From NCBI RefSeq assembly GCF_025993755.1, contig NZ_JAMQHN010000029.1, positions 21,168-85,167 of the forward strand: DNA of 64,000 nucleotides. The letters run 5' to 3'. Shown one piece after another: positions 29,446 to 38,356 of the stretch. The position numbers were made by a program, and so were the translations under genes. The notes beneath the pieces were generated by a model. It was not told the DNA's origin. It ran no database searches and saw only the letters and a program-made list of their open reading frames with translations. The number at the start of each line of letters is the position of its first letter. Position 1 is the stretch's first letter. This DNA is from Thermomonas sp. (lineage in GTDB: Bacteria; Pseudomonadota; Gammaproteobacteria; Xanthomonadales; Xanthomonadaceae).

Positions 29446-30090
29446 TCAGCGCACCTTGCGGAAGGTGAGGTTGTAGCGGAACGCGCCGGCCTGCGGATGC
29501 GTTCCCGGCGGCACCGGCAGCACGCCGTGGAAACGCATCCGGTCGGCCCCGCCCCAGACCACCACGTCGCCGTGCGCCAGCGGCACGCGCACGGTCCTGT
29601 CGCTGCGCGCAAGCCCGCCCCACAGGAAGGTGGCCGGAAGCCCGAGCGAGACCGACACGATCGGCGCCACCGGGTCGTCCTCGTCGCGATCCACGTGCAG
29701 CGACAGCCGCGTTCCCGGGGCATAGCGGTTGATCAGGCAGGCGTCGGGGCGATAGCCGGGAAAACCGGCTTCCGCCGCAGCGTCGGTCGCCAGCGTCAGG
29801 AACCCTTCGGGAAACGCCGGCCACGGCCGGCCGCTGCCCGGGTCGCGATCGGCATAGCGATAGCCGCGACGGTCGCTGGTCCAGCCCAGCAGGCCGCAGT
29901 TGGTCATCGCCACCTGCATGACATGGCCGCCCGGCGTCGTCAGTTGGCGCAAGGGCGCCCGCGCAATGACCTGCGCGATGCCGGCGAGCAGGCAGTCCGC
30001 CCGCGGCAACGCGAACCCGAGCAGCACCTGCGCCTGCCTGCCCAGCAAGGTGCGTCCACCGGGCCCGGCCGGGGCGAACAGGTCGCTCAC
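29446..30090 (-). CDS. alkB: Alpha-ketoglutarate-dependent DNA dealkylase AlkB
   Basis: A 214-residue Fe(II)/2-oxoglutarate dioxygenase that reverses alkylation of DNA bases by oxidative demethylation. The iron ligands are in LSLHVDRDE (HxD) and in MRFHGVLPV; 2-oxoglutarate arginines lie in [11 protein letters not shown]. Substrate-binding [14 protein letters not shown] is intact. A GTG at 30090 overlaps the ctaB stop (GTGA), so this repair gene ends the cytochrome-oxidase assembly operon. The start gives the usual length. Confidence 0.92.
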   Translation of the reverse strand: MSDLFAPAGPGGRTLLGRQAQVLLGFALPRADCLLAGIAQVIARAPLRQLTTPGGHVMQVAMTNCGLLGWTSDRRGYRYADRDPGSGRPWPAFPEGFLTLATDAAAEAGFPGYRPDACLINRYAPGTRLSLHVDRDEDDPVAPIVSVSLGLPATFLWGGLARSDRTVRVPLAHGDVVVWGGADRMRFHGVLPVPPGTHPQAGAFRYNLTFRKVR

Positions 30091-31016
30091 GCGGCGGGCG
30101 CGAACTCCAGCGCCGGCGGCGCTGCCAGCAGCGGCAGCAGCCAGTGATCGACCAGCAGGAAGGCGAACAGCGCCATCAGGTACCAGATCGAATACTTGAA
30201 CGTGCGCATCGCGAACAACTCGTCCGGCGGATCGAGCAGCCTCCACGCGTACCACAGGAACACCAGGCCCAGCACCAGTGCGCCGGCCAGATAGAACACC
30301 CCGCTCATGTGCACCACCCACGGCAGCACCGAGGCGATCACCAGCAGGATGGTGTACAGCAGGATCTGCCAGCGGGTATAGACCACGCCGTGGGTGACGG
30401 GCAGCATCGGCACCAGCGCGCGCGAGTAGTCCTCGCGGCGGAAGATCGCCAGCGCCCAGAAGTGCGGCGGCGTCCAGACGAACACGATCAGCACCAGCAG
30501 CAGCGCGTAGTCCCAATCGGTCTCCTGGTGCATGCCGGTGACCGCCGCCCAGCCCAGCAGCGGCGGCACCGCGCCGGCCAGCCCGCCGATCACGATGTTC
30601 TGCGGCGTGGCGCGCTTGAGGAAGCCGGTATAGACGATCGCGTAGCCGATCAGGCCGCCGAACGACAGCAGCGCGCTGATCGGGTTGACCCACAGCAGCA
30701 GCACCGCCATCGAGGCGACGCCGAGCACGATGGCAAAGGCCAGCACCTGCGCGGGACGCAGCGCCCCGGTCGGCAGCGGGCGGTCGGCGGTGCGCGCCAT
30801 GACCTTGTCGATGCGCTGGTCGAGCAGGTGGTTGATCGCCGCCGCGCTGGACGCGGACAGCCAGATCCCGACCGTCCCGGCAACGATCCGGACCCACGGC
30901 CAGGCCTCGCCGGGCTGGATCGCCAGCAGCATGCCGATGATCGCGGTGAACACGATCAGCGCCACGATCCGCGGCTTGGTCAGCCGCCAGTACTGCGCCG
31001 CGATCGAGCCGCTCAT
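30087..31016 (-). CDS. ctaB: Haem o synthase (protohaem IX farnesyltransferase)
   Basis: An integral membrane prenyltransferase of 309 residues with about nine hydrophobic helices. It adds the farnesyl group to haem b, giving haem o, the precursor of haem a. Asp-rich motifs for the diphosphate are visible: [20 protein letters not shown] and the loop [17 protein letters not shown]. The ATG at 31016 overlaps the ctaA stop (ATGA), consistent with sequential action: CtaA oxidises haem o to haem a. Confidence 0.95.
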   Translation of the reverse strand: MSGSIAAQYWRLTKPRIVALIVFTAIIGMLLAIQPGEAWPWVRIVAGTVGIWLSASSAAAINHLLDQRIDKVMARTADRPLPTGALRPAQVLAFAIVLGVASMAVLLLWVNPISALLSFGGLIGYAIVYTGFLKRATPQNIVIGGLAGAVPPLLGWAAVTGMHQETDWDYALLLVLIVFVWTPPHFWALAIFRREDYSRALVPMLPVTHGVVYTRWQILLYTILLVIASVLPWVVHMSGVFYLAGALVLGLVFLWYAWRLLDPPDELFAMRTFKYSIWYLMALFAFLLVDHWLLPLLAAPPALEFAPAA

Positions 31017-32167
31017 TCCCAGCCCTCCGGCGGCCGCAGCCGCGCCAGCAGCGTCACCAGCACGAACAGCAGCGCGACCGCGCCGGCGTTGTGGGAAATG
31101 GCGACGGGCAGCGGCAGCGCCAGCAGGACGTTGCCGATGCCCAGCCCGACCTGGACGCAGACCAGCAGCGCCAGCGCCGCTCCCCATCCGCGCAGGCCGG
31201 GAATCCGCAGCAGCTTGCCGGCCAGCGCCAGCAGATAGACGAACACCGCGACCGCCACCAGCCGGTGCGTCACCTGAATAGCGACCCGCGCCGGGTTGTC
31301 GAGGATGCCGCCCTCGTAATCGACGCCGATCCCGCGCCAGAGCACGAAGCCTTCGCGGAAGTCGTGCTGCGGCCACCAGTGGCCGGCGCAACGCGGGAAA
31401 TCGGTACCGCAGGCCAACGCCGCATAGTTGGCGCTGGTCCAGCCACCGAGCGCGATTTGAAGGGCCAAAAGCGCCAGTCCGACCCCGAGCAGCCAGCGCA
31501 GTCGACGCGCCTCCACGCTCAGGATCGGCAGGTCGGTGGCGCGCCACGCGATCCAGGCCAGCAGGGCGAAGGTCGTCAGCCCGCCGAGCAGATGGCCCAT
31601 CACCACGATGGGCTTGAGCAGCCAGGTGACGGTCCACATCCCCAGCAGGGCCTGGAACACGATCACCATCAGGGTCAAGGCGCTGGCTCGCGCCAGGTCG
31701 AGATTCGACCAGCGCAGGACGCCGATCAGCAGGAGCAGTTCGCCTGCCACTGCCAGCATCGAGGCATTGGCGTGCTCGCCGCGCATGTACAGCGGGACCG
31801 CCAGCGCCACCAGCGCCGCGGCCAACGCGACCTGGACGATTCCGCGGCGGCGCTCGCGCGCCGCCAGCAGCGCCAGCGTCAGCACCAGAACGCCCAGGCC
31901 ACCGGCGATCATGCGATGGGCCTGCTCACGCCAGGCGCGGGTCGGATCGACCGGGCGGATCGCGGTGGCGGCATGGTCGGCCACCTGGGCGGCAGCGCTC
32001 GGCCAGGTCGCCCTGCCGTAGCAGGTCGGCCAGTCCGGGCAGCTCAGGCCGGCGTTGGACAGGCGCACGAAGGCGCCGAACACGATCAACGCAGCCGCCA
32101 GCGCGGTCGCCAACCAGGCGATGCGGTGGAAATGTCGGTACAGGTGCGTCCGGGAGGTCTGGATCAT
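31013..32167 (-). CDS. ctaA: Haem A synthase (COX15/CtaA)
   Basis: A 384-residue polytopic membrane monooxygenase that turns haem o into haem a. It has eight hydrophobic segments in two related halves, the [16 protein letters not shown] signature early, the haem-binding histidines in [16 protein letters not shown] and [11 protein letters not shown], and a conserved cysteine pair in [16 protein letters not shown] at 32167 begins a short hydrophilic leader. It is followed by ctaB and preceded by SCO-like and SURF1 genes in the same orientation. Confidence 0.94.
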   Translation of the reverse strand: MIQTSRTHLYRHFHRIAWLATALAAALIVFGAFVRLSNAGLSCPDWPTCYGRATWPSAAAQVADHAATAIRPVDPTRAWREQAHRMIAGGLGVLVLTLALLAARERRRGIVQVALAAALVALAVPLYMRGEHANASMLAVAGELLLLIGVLRWSNLDLARASALTLMVIVFQALLGMWTVTWLLKPIVVMGHLLGGLTTFALLAWIAWRATDLPILSVEARRLRWLLGVGLALLALQIALGGWTSANYAALACGTDFPRCAGHWWPQHDFREGFVLWRGIGVDYEGGILDNPARVAIQVTHRLVAVAVFVYLLALAGKLLRIPGLRGWGAALALLVCVQVGLGIGNVLLALPLPVAISHNAGAVALLFVLVTLLARLRPPEGWE

Positions 32168-32171
32168 GGGG

Positions 32172-32753
32172 TCAATTGATTTTCAGGAGCCTGGCGAGGT
32201 CGGAACGCCAATCCCCCGGATCGGCGCCGGGAGCGTAGCGCAGGACCACGAAGCCGTTCGGATCCACCAGCCAGACCGGATCGCCGCGCGGGTCGTCGCT
32301 GCCCGCCAGCGCCGCGGTCAGGCGTGGATCGGGGCGCAGCAGATGGACTTCGCGCAGCGACGCGACATCGCCCGGCGCCGCACCGATCCACAGCACGTGC
32401 ACCCGGTCGGCCTGCCGGCCCATGATGCGCCAGACCTTGTCGAGGTTCTCCAGCAAGAAGGCGCACTGCGCACGCCGGGCGGTGTCGCAATCGCGCGGCG
32501 CGACGACCATCCGCCATGTGCGCGGGCTGTCGTGCCAGCGGTAGGCGCCGCCATCGGCCAGCGTCGGCGTGAAATCCCGCAGGTCGCCGTAGGGCTGCAG
32601 CATCTGGCCCTTGTTGACGTGGCCGGAGGGCCGCCAGCCGGAGAAACGCAGCACGCCGGCGACCAGCAGGGCGCCGAGCGAGAGCCCCAGGATCAGCAAC
32701 AGCATGAGGCGGTTGCGCCGGCGCGCGGCGCCTTCGACATTCACATCGGTCAT
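32172..32753 (-). CDS. Membrane-anchored SCO/thioredoxin-like protein of the oxidase assembly operon
   Basis: A 193-residue protein with one N-terminal membrane helix (LMLLLILGLSLGALLVAGVL) and a periplasmic domain. The fold-like features SWRMVVAP-type strand, a cysteine pair C-x8-C (DCDTARRAQC) and DPRGDPVWLVDPNGFVVLRYAPG suggest a divergent SCO or thioredoxin-like domain, but the CxxxC copper motif of SCO1 is absent. ATG at 32753 overlaps the SURF1 stop (ATGA). Placed between SURF1 and ctaA, it is probably a cytochrome-oxidase assembly factor; that is inferred from context. Confidence 0.72.
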   Translation of the reverse strand: MTDVNVEGAARRRNRLMLLLILGLSLGALLVAGVLRFSGWRPSGHVNKGQMLQPYGDLRDFTPTLADGGAYRWHDSPRTWRMVVAPRDCDTARRAQCAFLLENLDKVWRIMGRQADRVHVLWIGAAPGDVASLREVHLLRPDPRLTAALAGSDDPRGDPVWLVDPNGFVVLRYAPGADPGDWRSDLARLLKIN

Positions 32754-33502
32754 TTCCGCAACTGCCTGATCGTCAGCAACAAGGCCACCACCAGCACGGT
32801 CAGCGCCAGCCCGAACCACTGCACCGCGTAGCCGAGATGGCGCTCCGGCGGCATCGTGTTCGGCAGGATCACCAGCTCGCGCTCGTTCGGCGCCGCCATC
32901 ACGCCGTCGTCGCCCTCCTGCCGGCGCGAATCCAGCCGCAGCACGCGCGGCGCCAGGGCCATCGGCAGCTTCAGCTCCGAAGCGATCGCCGCCATGTCCA
33001 TGCGCGCGGCCAGCCAACGCTGCTCGCCCGCGGCGGCCAGCGGCGCGCCGTGCTGCAGCCCTTCCGACGGCGGCGGTGCCAGCAGGCCGCGCACGCGCTG
33101 TTCCCCGCGCGACGGACAGCCGAACTCCGGCAGAACGCGATCGCCGCCTAGCGGGCGCCAGCCGGCATCGACCAGCAGCGCCTGCCCGCCGTAATCGGGC
33201 AGTAGAACGCAGTACATGCGCACGCCAACCACGCCTTCGCGCTGCTGGTTGTCCAGCCACAGGGTGAGATTGAGTATCCGGCCCTGCCCCTGCGCCCAGT
33301 CGTAGGCGTGGGCACGCTTGGGATCGGAAGCCAGCAGCAGCGGCTGCGGAACGGCGCGGGTCAGCGCGCGAGCGGCGTCATCGAGGATCGCCTGCTTCTC
33401 GTGCATCCGCGCCAGCTGCCAGCGGCCCGCCTGGGCGAAGCCTCCGGCCACCAGCAGGGCCAACAGCCACCACAGCAGCAGCCGAACACCGCGCCGGCTC
33501 AC
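32750..33502 (-). CDS. SURF1 family cytochrome oxidase biogenesis protein
   Basis: A protein of about 250 residues with two membrane helices, one at each end (LLLWWLLALLVAGGFAQAGRWQ and VQWFGLALTVLVVALLLTI), and a periplasmic domain between, the classic SURF1 layout. GRWQLARMHEK near the N-terminus and QWFGLA near the C-terminus match the family. SURF1 helps to place haem a in subunit I. The GTG at 33502 is my choice; the long open frame further upstream crosses the opposite-strand DUF2909 gene and has no family match. Confidence 0.88.
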   Translation of the reverse strand: MSRRGVRLLLWWLLALLVAGGFAQAGRWQLARMHEKQAILDDAARALTRAVPQPLLLASDPKRAHAYDWAQGQGRILNLTLWLDNQQREGVVGVRMYCVLLPDYGGQALLVDAGWRPLGGDRVLPEFGCPSRGEQRVRGLLAPPPSEGLQHGAPLAAAGEQRWLAARMDMAAIASELKLPMALAPRVLRLDSRRQEGDDGVMAAPNERELVILPNTMPPERHLGYAVQWFGLALTVLVVALLLTIRQLRK

Positions 33503-33568
33503 CGCGAACTCCCGCAAGGCTGCGATAATGCGCCCAATGCGCCGGTCCGATCCGGCATCGGAGGCAAC

Positions 33569-33799
33569 ATGGGCGGCTCGTTCAAGGCCCTGCTCATCGG
33601 TGGTTTCCTGCTCCTCATCGTCTGGCACCTCGGCGCCGGACTGTATTACATGCTCGTCGACAAGGGCAGCGGCAAGCGCACCGTCAACTCGTTGACCTGG
33701 CGCATCGGGCTTTCCATCCTGCTGGTCGTGCTCCTGCTGCTGGGGATCCACATGGGTTGGATCACTCCCCACAACGTCGGTCAACCGGCCCCAGGTTGA
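33569..33799 (+). CDS. Twin transmembrane protein, DUF2909
   Basis: A 76-residue membrane microprotein with two helices (ALLIGGFLLLIVWHLGAGLYY and IGLSILLVVLLLLGIHMGWI) joined by a basic loop (DKGSGKRTVNSLTWR). This is the DUF2909 family, seen beside cytochrome oxidase assembly genes in gammaproteobacteria. A strong ribosome-binding site (GGAGG, about 33560) precedes the ATG at 33569. It lies divergent from SURF1 and convergent with ctaE. Function unknown; an accessory role in oxidase assembly is inferred from position. Confidence 0.82.
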   Translation: MGGSFKALLIGGFLLLIVWHLGAGLYYMLVDKGSGKRTVNSLTWRIGLSILLVVLLLLGIHMGWITPHNVGQPAPG

Positions 33800-33827
33800 T
33801 GCGTCCGGATCGTCCCGCCCCAGAAAC

Positions 33828-33850
33828 AAAGGCCGGCATCGCCGGCCTTT
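33828..33850. terminator. Bidirectional intrinsic terminator between DUF2909 gene and ctaE
   Basis: AAAGGCCGGC (33828-33837), a three-base loop ATC, and GCCGGCCTTT (33841-33850) form a perfect 10-bp stem with A-rich and T-rich sides, so it can work in both directions for the two convergent genes. Confidence 0.85.
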
Positions 33851-33875
33851 GCTGTCTGGATCGCTGCAAACCAGC

Positions 33876-34766
33876 TTACAGCACGTAAACGAACACGAAC
33901 AGGCCGAGCCAGACCACGTCCACGAAGTGCCAGTACCACGCCACCGCCTCGAAACCGAAGTGGTTGATGGAGTTGAAATGCCCCTTGGCACAGCGGAACC
34001 AGATCACCGCCAGCATGATCGTTCCGAGCGTCACATGCGCGCCGTGGAACCCGGTGAGCATGAAGAAAGTCGATCCGTAGATGCCCGAACCCAGAGTCAG
34101 GTTGAGCGCACCGTAGGCGTGCGAATACTCCTCGACCTGGAAGTACAGGAACAGCCAGCCCAGCAGCACCGTGGTCCCGAGGAAGAACAGCAGGAGATTG
34201 CGCTTGCCGGCCTTGAGCGCGTGGTGGGCGATCGTGATCGTGACGCCCGAACTCAGCAGGATCAGGGTATTGAGCAGCGGCACGCCCCAGGCCGGGATGG
34301 TCTGGTAGGCGCCGCCCAGCGCGCCCGGGCCGTTGCTCGGCCAGCCTCCGGTGAATTCCGGCCACAGCAGGGCATGGGTTTCCACGCCGTGGCCCTGGCC
34401 TTCCAGCCACGGCATGACGAACTGGCGCGCATAGAACAGGGCACTGAAGAACGCCGCGAAGAACATCACTTCGGAAAAGATGAACCAGACCATCCCCATC
34501 CGGAACGATCCATCCACCTGCTTGTTGTAGCGGCCACCCACCGACTCGCGGATGACCTCGCCGAACCAGCCGAACGCGGTGACGATCAGCAGGGCGATGC
34601 CGACGAAGAACAGCGTGCGTCCCCAGCTCACCTCGTTGAGCCAGCAGGCAAAGCCGAGCATGGTGGCGAACAGGGAAATCGAAGCCACCATCGGCCAGCG
34701 GCTCTTGCTGGGGACGAAATAGACGTCCTTGTCGAGGCTGCCGAGTTCGGCGTGGGCATTGGCCAT
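33876..34766 (-). CDS. ctaE: Cytochrome c oxidase subunit III
   Basis: A 296-residue membrane protein with seven hydrophobic helices, subunit III of the aa3-type haem-copper oxidase. YFVPSKSRWPMVASISLFATM marks the N-terminus, followed by WFGEVIRES, MGMVWFIFSEVMFFAAFFSAL with the conserved glutamate, and a C-terminal FHGAHVTLGTIML and WHFVDVVWLGLFVFVYVL. It follows ctaG (27-bp gap) and is the last gene of the structural operon before the terminator. Confidence 0.96.
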   Translation of the reverse strand: MANAHAELGSLDKDVYFVPSKSRWPMVASISLFATMLGFACWLNEVSWGRTLFFVGIALLIVTAFGWFGEVIRESVGGRYNKQVDGSFRMGMVWFIFSEVMFFAAFFSALFYARQFVMPWLEGQGHGVETHALLWPEFTGGWPSNGPGALGGAYQTIPAWGVPLLNTLILLSSGVTITIAHHALKAGKRNLLLFFLGTTVLLGWLFLYFQVEEYSHAYGALNLTLGSGIYGSTFFMLTGFHGAHVTLGTIMLAVIWFRCAKGHFNSINHFGFEAVAWYWHFVDVVWLGLFVFVYVL

Positions 34767-34793
34767 GGCGATCTTCCGGAAAGTGGGTGGAAA

Positions 34794-35375
34794 TCAGGAC
34801 GCGGCGGGAACCGCCGCCACGGTCCCGGGCACCGCGGCAAGCGCGGCGGTCTGGGTATCGTTCTTGTAGAAAGTGTAGGACAGGGTGATGGTTTTCACGC
34901 CGTGCGGCAGCGCCGGGTCGACGATGAAGCGCACCGGCATGTCCCGCGACTCTCCTGCCGCCAGCGTCTGCGCGGTGAAGCAGAAGCATTCGGTCTTGTT
35001 GAAATAACGCGAGGCGCGCGCCGGCGCGATCGACGGCACGGCATTGCCGACGATGGCGCGGTCGGAAACGTTGCTCGCCGCGAACAGCGCCTCGTACTGG
35101 CGACCGACCTGCACCCGCATGGCGTTCTGCTTCGGCGCGAAGCGCCAGGGCAGCTTGGAGTTCACGCCACCGTCGAACTGCACGGTCACCCAGCGCCCGT
35201 CGGTCGGAGCCGTCGCGACGGCCGCCACGTTCGGGCCCTTTTCAAGGCGGATGCCGAACACCTTCTCGCAGGTGATCCGGTACAGCGGCACCATCGAGAA
35301 GGCGAAGGCGAAGGCGCCCAGCGAAATGCCGAGCATCTTCCACACTCCCAGCGAAGCCATCGGCGAAGCGCTCAT
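34794..35375 (-). CDS. ctaG: Cytochrome c oxidase assembly protein CtaG/Cox11
   Basis: A 193-residue copper chaperone that loads the Cu-B site of subunit I. One N-terminal membrane helix ([23 protein letters not shown]) holds a conserved cysteine; the copper-binding CFCF motif lies in [13 protein letters not shown]. The periplasmic domain ends in [15 protein letters not shown]. The ATG at 35375 overlaps the stop of the 45-residue microprotein gene (ATGA), so the two are probably translationally coupled. Confidence 0.95.
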   Translation of the reverse strand: MSASPMASLGVWKMLGISLGAFAFAFSMVPLYRITCEKVFGIRLEKGPNVAAVATAPTDGRWVTVQFDGGVNSKLPWRFAPKQNAMRVQVGRQYEALFAASNVSDRAIVGNAVPSIAPARASRYFNKTECFCFTAQTLAAGESRDMPVRFIVDPALPHGVKTITLSYTFYKNDTQTAALAAVPGTVAAVPAAS

Positions 35376-35509
35376 TGCCCCGGCGCTCCGCGCAGGAAGA
35401 ACAGCACATACAGGCCGACGACCGCCAGAGCCAACAGCCAGGCCGTGCGGCGGGCGCGCTTGCGCGCCTTTTCGACGTTCGGATCCTGACCTGGCTGCCG
35501 ACTGTCCAC
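35372..35509 (-). CDS. 45-residue single-helix membrane microprotein between ctaD and ctaG
   Basis: A small gene with a GTG start at 35509 ([19 protein letters not shown] region) and a stop that overlaps the ctaG start. A charged, basic N-terminus ([11 protein letters not shown]) is followed by one hydrophobic helix ([18 protein letters not shown]). Small one-helix proteins in this position are common in xanthomonads and pseudomonads and are thought to be oxidase-associated, but their function is unknown. It starts 13 bp after the ctaD stop. The start codon is not certain. Confidence 0.68.
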   Translation of the reverse strand: MDSRQPGQDPNVEKARKRARRTAWLLALAVVGLYVLFFLRGAPGQ

Positions 35510-35522
35510 GACCGACCCCGGC

Positions 35523-37145
35523 TCAGTGCGCCGCGTCTTCGTGGGCCAAGTCGCCGGGGTGGATTTCCGGCGGGGTCTCGAAGGTGTGGTGCGGCGCCGG
35601 CGACGGCACCGTCCACTCAAGCCCGCGCGCGCCTTCCCACGCCCGCGCCTCGGCCTTGGCGCCGGTCTTGAGCGAACGCCACAGGATGAAGGCCATGAAG
35701 AACGGCGTCGGGAACATGCAGAACGCTCCGATCGAGCTGATCAGGTTCCAGTCCGCAAACACCACGTTGTAGTCGGGGATGCGGCGCGGCATGCCGGCCA
35801 GGCCGAGGAAGTGCTGCGGGAAGAACACCATGTTGACGAACACGAAGGTCCACCAGAAATGGATCTTGCCCAGGGTCTCGTTGTACATGTGCCCGGACCA
35901 CTTCGGCCACCAGTAGTAGATGGCGCCGATGATGGCGAACAGTGCGCCGGTGACCAGCACGTAGTGGAAGTGGGCGACGACGAAATAGGTGTCGTGGTAC
36001 TGGTAGTCGGCCGGAACCACCGCCACCATCAGCCCGGAAAAACCGCCGATCGCGAACAGGACGACGAAGGCGACGGCCCACAGCATCGGTGTCTCGAAGG
36101 TCATCGAGCCGCGCCACATGGTCGTCACCCAGTTGAAGATCTTCACCCCGGTCGGGATCGAGATCAGCATGGTGGCGAACATGAAGTAGACCTCGCCGCC
36201 CAGCGGCATCCCGGCCACGAACATGTGGTGCGCCCAGACGATGAAGGACAGGAACGCGATCGCCACGGTCGCATAGACCATCGCGTTGTAGCCGAACAGC
36301 GGCTTGCGGGAGAAGGTCGGGATGATCTCGGACACGATCCCGAACGCCGGCAGGATCATGATGTAGACCTCGGGGTGACCGAAGAACCAGAAGATGTGCT
36401 GGTACATCACCGGGTCGCCGCCGCCGGCCGCGTTGAAGAAGCTGGTGTCGAAGAAGCGGTCGGTCAGCAGCATGGTGACGGCACCGGCCAGCACCGGAAT
36501 CACCGCCAGCAGCAGGAACGCGGTGATCAGCCAGGTCCAGCAGAAGATCGGCATCTTCAGCAGGTCCATCTGCGGCGCGCGCATGTTGAGGATGGTGGCG
36601 ATGATGTTGATCGCGCCCATCACCGAGCTGATGCCCATCATGTGGATCGCGAAGATCGCGAAGGCGAGGTTGTAGCCGCCCTGCAGCGACAGTGGCGGAT
36701 ACATCGTCCAGCCGCCGGCCGGCGCGCCGCCGGGCAGGAAGAAGGTCACCAGCAGCAGCGCGAACGCGAACGGCATGATCCAGAACGACCAGTTGTTCAT
36801 GCGCGGCAGCGCCATGTCCGGCGCGCCGATCTGCAGCGGAACCATCCAGTTCGCCAAGCCCACGAAGGACGGCATGATCGCGCCGAAGATCATCACCAGG
36901 GCGTGCATCGCGGTGAGCTGGTTGAAGAACTCCGGCTTCATCAACTGCAGGCCCGGTTCCGCAAGCTCCGCGCGCAACATCACCGAAAGCAGCGCGCCCA
37001 CGATCGCCATCGTGAAGCTGAACAGCAGGTAGAGCGTCCCGATGTCCTTGTGGTTGGTGGAGAACAGCCAGCGGTCGATGAAGCTCTGCTGGTGGGCGGC
37101 ATGACCGTGGTCGTGGCCGATGGCGTCTGGGTGGGTCGCGGACAT
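35523..37145 (-). CDS. ctaD: Cytochrome c oxidase subunit I (aa3-type)
   Basis: The catalytic 540-residue subunit of the proton-pumping terminal oxidase, with 12 membrane helices. DRWLFSTNHKDIGTLYLLFS marks the N-terminus; TAMHALVMIFGAIMP contains a haem a histidine; WFFGHPEVYIMILPAFG has the His-Tyr pair of the Cu-B site; WAHHMFVAG and YFVVAHFHYVLVTG contain further Cu-B and haem ligands. The ATG at 37145 begins MSATHPDAIGHDHGHAAH, a His-rich lead. It lies 32 bp after ctaC. Confidence 0.97.
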   Translation of the reverse strand: MSATHPDAIGHDHGHAAHQQSFIDRWLFSTNHKDIGTLYLLFSFTMAIVGALLSVMLRAELAEPGLQLMKPEFFNQLTAMHALVMIFGAIMPSFVGLANWMVPLQIGAPDMALPRMNNWSFWIMPFAFALLLVTFFLPGGAPAGGWTMYPPLSLQGGYNLAFAIFAIHMMGISSVMGAINIIATILNMRAPQMDLLKMPIFCWTWLITAFLLLAVIPVLAGAVTMLLTDRFFDTSFFNAAGGGDPVMYQHIFWFFGHPEVYIMILPAFGIVSEIIPTFSRKPLFGYNAMVYATVAIAFLSFIVWAHHMFVAGMPLGGEVYFMFATMLISIPTGVKIFNWVTTMWRGSMTFETPMLWAVAFVVLFAIGGFSGLMVAVVPADYQYHDTYFVVAHFHYVLVTGALFAIIGAIYYWWPKWSGHMYNETLGKIHFWWTFVFVNMVFFPQHFLGLAGMPRRIPDYNVVFADWNLISSIGAFCMFPTPFFMAFILWRSLKTGAKAEARAWEGARGLEWTVPSPAPHHTFETPPEIHPGDLAHEDAAH

Positions 37146-37177
37146 TGTGCTTGCCTTCTTCGAATGCGATGCGAGGT

Positions 37178-38128
37178 TCAGCCGGCCGTCGCCGGAGCTG
37201 CGGTGGCGTCGACCGACGCCGTGGCCGGCTCGGCCGCTTCCGCCGGCGCGGCTTCGGGAGCCGCTGCGGGCGCCGCCGGAGCAACCGGCGCGGGCGGCGC
37301 ATTCTTCGCCTTCTGCGCGGCCAGCCACGCGGCGAATTCCTCCTTGCTCACCGCCTTGACCACGATCGGCATGAAGCCGTGATCCTTGCCGCACAGCTCG
37401 GCGCACTGGCCGCGGTAGATCCCCGGGGTCTCGATCTGCGCCCAGGCTTCGTTGACGAAACCGGGGACGGCGTCCTGCTTGAAGCCCAGCGCCGGCACCC
37501 ACCAGGAATGGATCACGTCGTCGGCGGTCAGCACGAAGCGCACCTTGGTGTCGACCGGCAGCACCAGCACGTTGTCCACGTTGAGCAGGTAGTGCGGATC
37601 GTCCGCTGCGGTGACGACCTTCCCGCTCTGGCGCAGGTCGTCGCTCTGGCGGTCGAGGCGGCTGGTGAAGGACACTCCGTCGCCCAGGTACTCGTACTTC
37701 CACATCCACTGGTAGCCGGTGATCTTCACCGTCATCGCCGAGTCGCGGGTGTCGTACATGCGCAGCAGACCGCTGGTCGCCGGAAAGGCCAGCCCGATCA
37801 GGGTCAGGATCGGGATCGCCGTCCAGATGATCTCGAGTTTGGTGTTGTGGATGAATTTGGTGTCCGCCACCGCGCCCTTGGACTTGCGGAAACGGAAAAT
37901 GGCCACCGCCATCGCACCGAACACCAGCGCACCGATCACCACGCAGACCCACAGCACGATCATGTGCGCGTCGTAGGCGGCATGCGAGGTCGGCGTCACG
38001 CCACGCACGAGGTTGAGCTGCCACGGATGCGGGTCGGCCGGCCCGGCCGCCGCCGGCTGCGCGTGCAGTCCCCATGGATAAACGGCAGCCAACGCTGCCG
38101 CAAGCAGTTTCAAACGACCGGATGTCAT
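37178..38128 (-). CDS. ctaC: Cytochrome c oxidase subunit II
   Basis: A 316-residue subunit bearing the Cu-A centre that accepts electrons from cytochrome c. An N-terminal signal-like segment (GRLKLLAAALAAVYPWGLHAQ) and two membrane helices precede the periplasmic cupredoxin domain. Cu-A ligands are visible at about H207 (DDVIHSWW), C242, E244, C246, H250 and M253 (QCAELCGKDHGFM). An Ala/Pro-rich tail ends the protein; no fused haem c domain (CxxCH) is present. I chose the ATG at 38128 because it begins the signal-like segment; an ATG at 38155 is possible. Confidence 0.95.
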   Translation of the reverse strand: MTSGRLKLLAAALAAVYPWGLHAQPAAAGPADPHPWQLNLVRGVTPTSHAAYDAHMIVLWVCVVIGALVFGAMAVAIFRFRKSKGAVADTKFIHNTKLEIIWTAIPILTLIGLAFPATSGLLRMYDTRDSAMTVKITGYQWMWKYEYLGDGVSFTSRLDRQSDDLRQSGKVVTAADDPHYLLNVDNVLVLPVDTKVRFVLTADDVIHSWWVPALGFKQDAVPGFVNEAWAQIETPGIYRGQCAELCGKDHGFMPIVVKAVSKEEFAAWLAAQKAKNAPPAPVAPAAPAAAPEAAPAEAAEPATASVDATAAPATAG

Positions 38129-38250
38129 CACGTCAGAGCCCTGTATGCAGTCCATCCCACGGGATGCCTCGCCGCGAACCGCCAGCCGCATCCGCGGAAC
38201 CCCGGAATCTTGTCCTTTCGCCTCGAGCACAAACCGCAATTGCCCGACTT

Positions 38251-38264
38251 GACCTTGATCAAGA
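38251..38264. promoter_or_regulatory. ANR/FNR-type box between ctaC and putA
   Basis: TTGACCTTGATCAA matches the FNR/ANR consensus TTGAT-N4-ATCAA at nine of ten defined positions. It lies 123 bp upstream of the ctaC start and 93 bp upstream of the putA start, in their shared divergent region. Oxygen-dependent control of the aa3 oxidase by an ANR homologue is plausible. Binding is not shown. Confidence 0.5.
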
Positions 38265-38356
38265 TTACTGTCGAAGCCCGCCAACGGCAACAAGCAGATG
38301 CGGAAACGTGCTCTCGCTTACACTACGGGGCTCCCGCTGCCACGGCTTTTGCGCGC

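Noticed and set aside
35523-38075. An 850-codon frame suggesting a CtaC-CtaD fusion
   Set aside because: The upstream part is the ctaC gene read in the wrong frame. CtaD starts at 37145 after a 32-bp gap.
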